Assembly: GCA_015501595.1 (NCBI GenBank)
Contig: JADNRX010000105.1
Location: forward strand, 62,001-126,000
Direction: 5' to 3'
DNA length: 64,000 nt
Origin: Hymenopellis radicata
Lineage: Eukaryota; Basidiomycota; Agaricomycetes; Agaricales; Physalacriaceae
Each line of letters opens with the position of its first letter. Position 1 is the first letter of the stretch. Positions 52,813-61,299 of this stretch are shown piece by piece. Both the position numbers and the translations under genes were made by a program. The notes beneath the pieces are model-generated. The model did not search any database. It had not been told where the DNA came from and was given only the letters and a program-made list of their open reading frames with translations.

Positions 52813-54987
52813 ATGATGGCTAGCGCTAACGTACCAGACAAAAACCGTGCCCCTGGTCTGCGCTCTTTCCCAGAATCCGATGAACAGACGACACCGACCA
52901 CGAACGGAATCCGATTTTCTGCCCCTTCGGTGGCGGACAGCGATGTCCAGGTGCGTGACCGCGTCTACGCGGGAAGCATGACCCCTCAAAGGCGCGTCTT
53001 AGCTCCGGGATTTTGCGAGCGCCTACTTGCTGGGGAGCCCCAGTCTCAGTCCTGGCCCGTCTCAGTCTATGGACGACAGGTCTGTGCATCGCTCCAACAG
53101 CATGAGCGATGTAGACCCTAGCGCGTACACCAGGAGCGGGTTCTTCGTCGATCCGGACAAGAACATGACTGTTGAGCCGGAAGAAGAATCCGGATCGTTT
53201 GGGCGAAGTGAAGTACATAATCTTGCTGCTTTTGCGTCCAGCTGAATGTCTGATTTATCTGCAGATACCCGTTCCAGTTCGTCTATGGGGCAAAGACGAA
53301 CCAATGCATTACACCATTCTGAAGACTACTGATCCGTGGAAGAAATGCCGTGTTCGGACTGATAGACACGACCGCGAGCTTTACCGAGGTTGGGTCGATG
53401 ATATTGACACGTTACTAGTCTTTGTACGTCTTTCTCTGTCTGTCTCTTCATCCTCTCACCACAGCCATCATGATTAGGCTGGTTTGTTTTCAGCTATCGT
53501 AACGTCCTTCGTTGTCGAAACGTTTCAGTGGCTCCAGGAAGACCCCGGTGATACCACAGTCGCTCTGCTCCAGAAAATATCACAGCAGCTTGCGAACCCC
53601 AACGAAACTGCGGCAGATTTTGATGAAGAAGAGTTCTCCCCTGATCGCTACGTCGTTCGCGTCAACATCTTCTGGTTCCTCAGCTTGGCGTTCAGCTTGG
53701 TAGCTGCTCTGATGGGCATCTTATGCAAACAATGGCTATACGAATTTCGACGCGATGCCGGGTTGTCTAACCAGAACACCCTAGCGCTTCGTCACATGCG
53801 GATGCTGAGCATGGAGAAATGGCGCGTCCCGAGCATTGTTGCGTCGCTACCACTCCTCCTGCAACTCGGCCTTATCTTCTTCTTTATTGGTCTAATGGAC
53901 CTGCTATGGAACATGGACGACTTGGTGGCACTCTTGTTCTCTTTGGTCATCGGAGTTAGCCTCATACTTGTGATCGCTTCCTCGGTGCTTCCGGGTGTGG
54001 TAGAACGCTGGTACCCTGATTGCCTTCCCTGTGCATATAAATCATCGCAGGCTTGGGCATTCCATCGCGTCCTACAGTGGTCAACCCAGGAATCCTACCC
54101 TTCCACCGCTGACTGGAACGTTTTGGATCACCGACGCATGCGACAGAATTTGGACGACTACCTCGTCGGGGCGATACGCTGGATTGATAACAAGTTCTCC
54201 AAGCAGAGCATGGTCAAGCATCTGTTCCATTGTCTTCAAGACATCGAACCAGACGTAGCGTCGAGATGCGTGCGCAGTTCGCCAGAGATTGAAGCTGACG
54301 GCTCCATCGAGCGCATCCTCCTCGAGTTTCTACGAGACCACAACCTTGATGAACGAGCGAGAAACTACTTTGTGGAGAGCTTGTTGCGCGATATCAACAA
54401 ATCTGCCTCTTTTGTTGAGATATCGTCGGAACTCCTTGCCGTTCTGAAGGAACAACTGCCGCATACTAAAAGCGGATGGGAGTCGTTCCCAGATGGTGAG
54501 TGGATAACACACATTCTCGAATATCGTCGTCGATACCAAGTACCGCCATCTAGACCTTTCGCTCCAAGTCATCGATTCTCTGCGATCCTGCGTCCAGATG
54601 GACTGCATATCACCTTCCACGTTACGCTCTCTATGGCAAATCAATGACGGCTTCATCAAACACGGCTCGGAGAAGCTCAGACACCGAGCTTTGATCCTCC
54701 TACAGGAGCTGGAGACGTGGCTAGACAAGTCGCCGACGGACGATGAACGAGGCGCGCGCGCCTTGGCGTGCGTCGAAGTTCTACTCTCCAGTGGCAGGAA
54801 ATACGGTAATCTGACGCAGGACACTGCACGCGCGTTTTCGTTGTTGGTCGAGACACTGGATGGTCATTTGACGGTGGCTGGTATTAAGCTGGGAGAGTCG
54901 TGGCTTTCAGCTGGATGGCGGGAGTTGAAGGTTATTATCTCTGTTGCTGAACAGCCTCAGAATGCTCGGCGGTGGTCGGTTGCTTGA
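52813..54987 (+). CDS. DUF6535-type fungal membrane protein
   Basis: Function unknown. An N-terminal disordered part (to about residue 110, Ser/Pro-rich) precedes a conserved domain: DPWKKCRVRTDRHDRELYRG, WVDDIDTLLVFAGLFSAIVT, SFVVETFQWLQEDPGDTT, then VNIFWFLSLAFSLVAALMGI, LCKQWLYEFRRDAGLSNQ and two further membrane helices (LPLLLQLGLIFFFIGL, SLVIGVSLILVIASSVLPG). This matches the DUF6535 pattern. A long cytosolic C-terminal region with helical repeats follows. The apparent frame break near 54510 is removed by a 58-bp intron 54496-54553 (GTGAGT...TAG), joining SFPD to DLSLQVIDSLRSC. The stop is at 54987. The protein lies next to the F-box gene; both families vary strongly in number between mushrooms. 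Confidence 0.78.
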
Positions 54988-55122
54988 GCTCCGATACAAA
55001 TATTCCCACACGACATATACCTTCAAGACCATTTTATATTACATCATGAGGCATGCAATAATGTGGCGCACAATGCAAGATCGACACCACAGTTAAAATG
55101 CACACTCGAGCTTTCGAAACAA

Positions 55123-55713
55123 TCAACGAGTGCGAGTAACCTTCTCGATAACTAAACATACGCGGTGAGATACTTCCACCAGAAAAAAAAAGTGCCTCGC
55201 AAAACGCACCGACATCATACGCGACTTCACCAAACTCCGTGCCCTGGACCTCGACCGGAATACCCGCCAGCGCGCGCTTCAGCGCCTCTTTGGAGGACGC
55301 AGACAACATCTTACTGCTGACCTTGGCATCGTCCGGAGACCTGGACAGTGGATAGACTCAATGATCACTCGACTAGACTTCCAATTGAACAAGCGCCTCA
55401 CCAAGCAAAGAAAGTAAGCTTGTTGCGTTTCCCGCCATCCTCGATCGTATACTCCAAGTCATAAACAGCCCAGCGGCACTCAGCCTCGGGGAGATCAGCG
55501 ACAAAGTCCGCATAGTCGGGCGCGTCGGACGTCTTGTCCACGATGATCTCGCTGACATCGTCGCTGATGCGATAGATGATGTACTTGGTCTTCTTTCCCA
55601 ATTTCAGGGATTGGTATGCTTCGATGCATGCTGGGTTGACGCGGATACCAGAAGCCTGCTGTAAGACGCGTCAAAGCTTCACTGTAGAATGCAATGAAGT
55701 GAGCGCTTACCAT
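55123..55713 (-). CDS. COF1: Cofilin (ADF family)
   Basis: Actin-depolymerising protein that severs and recycles filaments. The first coding exon is the ATG alone (55713-55711), followed by an intron and exon 55668-55402 ([20 protein letters not shown], then [35 protein letters not shown]). The next exon gives [20 protein letters not shown], the actin-binding long helix region, and [18 protein letters not shown]. The last gives VIEKVTRTR with the stop at 55125-55123. The length of about 140 residues is right for cofilin. The gene is intact. The start is 120 bp downstream of the alpha-actinin stop on the same strand. Confidence 0.92.
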
Positions 55714-55833
55714 GATAGAAACTCTGATGATTAACTGCAATGATACTTCTCAGCACAGAACCATTATATATACTGCGGCGCGTTAGTGGGTGTTGTTTAC
55801 AATATTACTACTCTAAGTCTAGTATACAAGAAA

Positions 55834-58476
55834 CTACGCAAACACATCATCAAGCCAGCGCTCATAGTCATACTCCGCCTCCCCAACATCATTCTGCGCA
55901 CTTGGCATCACTTCGCGAAGATAGTCAATCGACTGCACAGGGAGCTTCGCAATCCGCAGATCCAACTCTGTCACAAAAGGCTGCGTGCGGGACTTGAGTT
56001 TCATTGGGGGCGGGAACGGGAGACGGTACTCACCTTGTCTGACGCCAGCCCTCTAAACGCTTCGCGCAGCTGCTCCGGTGACGTCTGGTCCTCCATGATG
56101 TCGACCAGCAGATTGATGAACGCTTCATACGTTAAAGCCGAATAATCTTGTACCAGCTGGTCGTAAATGTAGTTCATATCCTCATCCTGCGGCAAGGTCG
56201 TTAACCTCCGTGATTCATCAAACAGGCAATGACATACAGAGTAGACAATCCCGAGACTGGCCAGCGCCGCAGTAAGCTCTGATTGACTGAGCGTGTTGGT
56301 TTCATCGCGGTCGAAGTATCTGAATGTGCTCTCAAACTGCTCCAACTGTGCCGGAGTGACGTTTGTCATGTTGCGCGATACGACCTTGATGCACCAGGAG
56401 TCAGGCGAAGTATTTAAGCCCACATAGAAGTTCAGCCTACCTGGTTATCGATGAAGGCAAGCTTCTTGGTGATACTCTGCACCACGAGATCCAGTTCAAA
56501 CTGTAGATCTTGCGTCGTGAAGACGGTATAGTCGTTCTCTTCCACATTAGCGTTATTGCACTCTTTTTCGGCGTCGATCACCTCCGCAGCGAGCATTTCT
56601 TTCAGCTCCGGTATTCGAGTTTGAATCTCCTTTACTTGCTGTTGCTGAGCCTGCGCCACCGAGGTTAAAGTTGACGCATGTCGTAAGCATAAGACACGAT
56701 ACCTCTAGCGGACCATCAACAGCAGCCAACTCAGAGGATATTACATGCAAGCGATGCTCGAACTCGTTGGCCAGGTCGGCAAACTCTTTTCGTAACATCT
56801 CCTTAATTCTAAGAATCGTGTCAGGTCGAACACATCGCGCGCAAGTCAAAATAACGTACTGCCTTATTTGGGCATTGATTGACCTGGACCGTTCGGCTTC
56901 AGAGCGCAGCAGTTCCGACCAAGCTTCGTCAAGATCGCCTAGCGACAAACCTCCGGCGGTACATACTCTCTCAACCCATACGTCTTCAGTTTCGTCTGGA
57001 CGTTACCAAACAGGGTCGCGATATCCTGTTTCTCCGTCACCCACGTCCGCTTCTCTGTCGTTTTGTACAAGGTAAGCTCCGCTGATTGATTCTTAGCGTC
57101 GGTATATGTGCCTGCAAATACGCTTGCTGACCACTTCGCCTGTACTTCGGAGAGGGCTTGAAGTAGCTTGAAAACAGTCAACCATGAAATGAAAGAGAAC
57201 AAGTTGGTCCTACCAGTCGAACGCGTCGTTCATAGTCATTACGCGACACCCAGACGGACTGCATGAGTTCTGCAAACTTTTCTACTCGCCGTGATACGGT
57301 CTCGGCCTGATCTGGTGCGGAGTTAATCAATATGACATTAGTGTATAGAAAACGCAGCCGTACCCATCGTAGAAAACGCGTGGAAGTAACTTGCAATGTA
57401 TGTCATGACACTTCGTTCGTCAGGCTTGTTGGAGTCGCACAAATCTTCGACTTCAAGAAGTTGCTATTCAGCGAATTATAGCATCGAGTTGTTAGTTGGG
57501 CTCGAGATGCTCACTGGAATGTTCAGATGCTCGGCAGCTATCTGAAAGGCCAGGCGGGTGTTTCCATGCCTATCAGACTTGAGGGAGCGCGCGTCAATAT
57601 ATGACCGAAAAGTCCAAGAAGGAAATTCACTTTGTTTAATTTATCGTAGTCCAACAAGTCTGGACGATGACAATGAATGAGGGCACATCTGCAACGAATA
57701 TGAGCCGGACGTCGTAGATGGCCAGAACACGAACAATGCGAGGCCATCCGACCAGCTGAGAGAGAAATCTTGTACATTGACATCCTTGTATGGCGCGGTC
57801 TTGCGTTGACACCAAAGCAAGAGACCCTCTTTGGCGGAAAGACCCTCTTCGCTACACACACCAAGTGTCAATGGCAACTTGAATGGAAAGCGCAGAGCTC
57901 CAACCTGATATCTGCGATAGTGAATCGCAAAATCAGGGTCCAAATCATTCCAAGGATGAGTTTGAGGTTTCCGTCAATGATGTCTAGTGGCAATGTTGGT
58001 TTAGATGGCAGCGCAAGCATTTGACATACCTTCGGGGCCAATGTTGGTGAGCTTGACGCCTCGCGAGGTGATGAACTCCAAGGCCTTGTTGACGTTTTCT
58101 GCCTTTTGAATACGCATTCGCGGGTTTTTGTTGTATCGCCCAAGAGAAACATCGCCTTTTTTCGTAGATGAGTACTGATTATGGGGGGATAGCAGTAGTG
58201 TACACACCCATGATTTCCTGTAGCTGGGGTCAATGTCCTGGTCGTGGGCCATGGCTTCTTCACGCACCATAAGCTGGATGAGACGGACGCCATCGGAGAG
58301 ATCCTTGACGAGCGACGACATGGCTGGGTATCCGTTCATCTCCAGCTTCGTGTTGAGCCTGTCCACGGCGCCGTCAAGGTAATTATTAATAACAGCGTGC
58401 AAGGCTGGCCGACGGTGGCGCACCATTTGCAGAAGGTCCGCTCCTGCATGTCCCGCGAGCGGCTTTCAAGCGACAT
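55834..58476 (-). CDS. AIN1: Alpha-actinin
   Basis: Actin-bundling dimer of the spectrin superfamily, needed for the cytokinetic ring in fungi. Two calponin-homology domains: CH1 with [19 protein letters not shown] and [21 protein letters not shown]2 with [40 protein letters not shown]. Then a short rod of two spectrin-like repeats ([40 protein letters not shown]). The EF-hand pair follows: [20 protein letters not shown] and the Ca-insensitive lobe, ending [12 protein letters not shown]. About 15 exons are needed, one of only 10 nt (58217-58208, coding EIM plus one base). All phases agree and the frame is intact. Start 58476 ([10 protein letters not shown]) is preferred over 58539. Its start codon is 133 bp from that of POB3. 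Confidence 0.92.
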
Positions 58477-58609
58477 GACGAAAATATAAAATAGAGTAGG
58501 TAACCAAGTGTAAAGGACAAGAAAGAGATGGGCCGGCAACGGAGTCCAAATGTGGAAGGCACAAACGCGTTCAATTTAGCGCGTCGCCTCTTGTCCACCA
58601 ACCACCATC
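58477..58609. promoter_or_regulatory. Bidirectional promoter of alpha-actinin and POB3
   Basis: 133 bp between two divergent start codons. It must hold both core promoters. A caaccaccatc-type context precedes the POB3 ATG. Confidence 0.5.
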
Positions 58610-60938
58610 ATGACCACCCAGTTCGACAAGATCTACCATGGCATCAACAAGGAAGTTGGCAGTACGCTTACTGGTGCACTCTCATCGACCCATTGGACTC
58701 AAATAATCTCCAGAATTCCGTGTCGCCGCCAGTGGAATGGCCTGGAAAGCCGTAGACGCGGAACCCGTCGTCGCCATGGGCGCAAAAGACATTAAATGGG
58801 CCCAGTGGCTGCGTGTCGCGCGACTCTATCAACTCCGCGTTGGCCTCATAAATCACCGGAGAGAGACCTTTGACGGTTTCCAGCGAGAGGTGTGCTAATA
58901 TTCGCGTTTTTTATTAATGTTGTACTCAAGCGCGCCACAGGATCATGAAAAGGTCTCGAAACTTCTGCAGCAGCACTTTAGCATTACGTTGGAGTCCAAG
59001 GAAATATCAGTCAAAGGCTGGAATTGGGGAATGACTGATTTCCAAGGTGCGCGCCTCTTTGCATGCTGTTACAACTCTCTGACTCATGCTTGCCGGCAGG
59101 TCAAGAATTGGCCTTCACCGTATCTGATAAAACTGCGTTCATGCTTCCCCTGCAACTCGTCTCAAATTCTAATATTGCCGCGAGAACCGAAGTCTCTCTT
59201 GAGTTTGGCGGCGTGTCAAACTCCAAGGGAAAGATGGCAGGCGATGAGATGACAGAGATCCGCTTCTTCGTTCCAGGAACACATTCAAAACTCAAGGGCT
59301 CAGATGCTGGGTCCCCAAAGTCTGATGACGAGGACGAAGAGGAACAAAGTGCTGCCCAAGTCTTCCACGACATGGTTAAAGAAAAGGCCGAAATAGGCCA
59401 AGTCGCCGGAGATACTATCCTCAGCTTTGAAGAAGTCCTGGTCCTTACACCTCGTGGTCGATATGATGTGGACATGTACACCGACTTTCTGCGATTGCGC
59501 GGCAAGACGTACGATTACAAGATCCTCTATTCCAGCATCTCTCGGCTTTTCCTCCTTCCGAAAGATGACCAACACGTTCTATTCATTGTGAGAATTTCCT
59601 CGTCTTCTTTGCTATTACGCTGACGATGCAAGTAGCTTGGTCTTAACACTCCCGTTAGGCAGGGTCAGACGCGTTATCAGTACTTGGTGATGCAGTTCAC
59701 AAGAGAAGAGGAAATAACTGCTGAGCTCAACATGGATGAGTACGTGACTTTGATATTCTCTTGAGCCATATTCTCAAGCTTCGACTCGTAGGGAGGAACT
59801 TGCCAAATACGATAAGCTAAAGAAGAACTACGAAGACCCCACCTTTGAAGTTGTCTCTGGCGTATTCCGTGGCCTTTCTGGGAAGAAGATCATCGGCGCT
59901 GGTAACTTCTCAAGGTAAAGCCAATTCATCGAGACTACCAAGTTCTTACTAACCGGTTGACTAGCCGCGATGGCCATCCAGGCATCAAGGCCAATTTGAA
60001 GGCCATTCAAGGAGACCTCTTCATGTTGGAGAAATACATATTCTTTGTGTCCAAGACGCCTACTCTCGTGGAACTCGCAGAGATCTACCAGGTGTACTTC
60101 TCGCGTGTCGGCGCGAGCATGGGCGCCAACGCCGCGCGTACTTTTGATCTGCGGATCGTCCAGAAGACGGGCCCAGAGTTCACGTTCACCTCTATTAACA
60201 AGGAGGAGAAGGATGCGGTCGAGACGTATCTGAGGGACAAGAAGATCAAAGTAAAGAACGAGCAGGTCCCCGACGCCGATGTTCTGTTGGCTGCCGCTGG
60301 TGTAGATGATGATGATGATGACGCGTCCATGGGCAGTGTCAATTCGGATAGGGACGCACCGAAAGTTAAATTGCACGGCGGCGACGACGACGACAGCGAA
60401 ACCGATGGTGTGTATTTTCCTCTATCACCATGACCACCCTGTGCTCATCCCCATGGCAGAGTCCTTCCAAGCATCTTCATCCGACGCGGGCTCGCCCACC
60501 GAGAGCGACGACTCGGAAGGTGGCGCAGCCACTGCTTCAGACGCCAGCGGCGACCGGGACTTTAAGAAGAAGAAGACCAAGAAGGTAAAGGCCAAGGACG
60601 GCGATGAATCACCCAAGAAGAAGAAAAAGAAGGCGGAGAAAGCGGCGGACAGCGATGCGGACGACGACGGGGAGGATAAGCCCAAGAAGAAGAAGGCTTC
60701 CTCGCCCAAGCCGAAGAAGGCGAAGAAGAAGACCAACGACGACGCAATGGATGTTGACGATGATAAGCCGAAACCAAAGCCCAAGCCCAAGCCAAAAGCC
60801 AAGCCCGACGGCGATGGTGAAGCGATGGACGTGGACGACAAGCCACGACCCAAGCCAAAACCCAAACCCAAGCCCAAGGCGAAGGAGACCGACGGCGACG
60901 AGCCTCCTAAAAAGAAGCAGAAAAAATCTGACGAGTAA
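58610..60938 (+). CDS. POB3: FACT histone chaperone subunit POB3 (SSRP1-like)
   Basis: Works with Spt16 to reorganise nucleosomes during transcription and replication. N-terminal dimerisation domain: TTQFDKIYHGINKEVGK, RVAASGMAWKAVDAEP, DIKWAQWLRVARLYQLRVG. The SSRP1 domain has FQGQELAFTVSDKTAFMLPL and ARTEVSLEFGGVSNSKGK. The tandem PH middle domain has VLVLTPRGRYDVDMYTDFLR, LRGKTYDYKILYSSISRLFL, then LNTPVRQGQTRYQYLVMQF and FRGLSGKKIIGAGNF, EKYIFFVSKTPTL. After an acidic stretch (DVLLAAAGVDDDDDDASMG) the C-terminus is a long Lys-rich tail with KKKKKK and KPKPKPKPKPK runs, in place of the HMG box of animal SSRP1. About seven introns, all in phase. The frame is intact. Confidence 0.93.
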
Positions 60939-61299
60939 CGTGGGCGCATTTCTTTACATTACCTCATCCTGTATGTACTTCATTTATCCCCCGCATCTGT
61001 AACTGTTTTACTTTTTTTGTCTATTACATGTTCTCTACAACCCAATTAATCAAGTAAACGAGAAAAAAAGATGCGCAAAAGGAAGGAAAGACTAAAGTAA
61101 AGGACAGTGGACAACGAATTAAGCTTGTTGCTGAAAAAGAAAAGTGGTAGCAATACAACGGGTGTGTGTGTTTACAACAATGAGGAATACAGCCGGTATA
61201 GATGGGAATAGCATGACGTTCCATATCGTAGGTGGCAAAGCTGGCCGAGGTATCATTTCCGTTGTAGAAGGGAGCCAGGTTCAAAAATATCGGGCGCTC
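60939..61299. other. Convergent intergenic region
   Basis: 361 bp holding the 3' flanks of POB3 (+) and the RA-PH gene (-). Nothing else is seen. Confidence 0.5.

Noticed and set aside
54496..54553. Frameshift in the DUF6535 gene
   Set aside because: A 58-bp intron with a canonical GTGAGT donor and TAG acceptor restores the frame.
60425..60949. 174-aa antisense ORF over the POB3 tail
   Set aside because: It is the complement of the Lys/Pro repeat and is pure low-complexity sequence.
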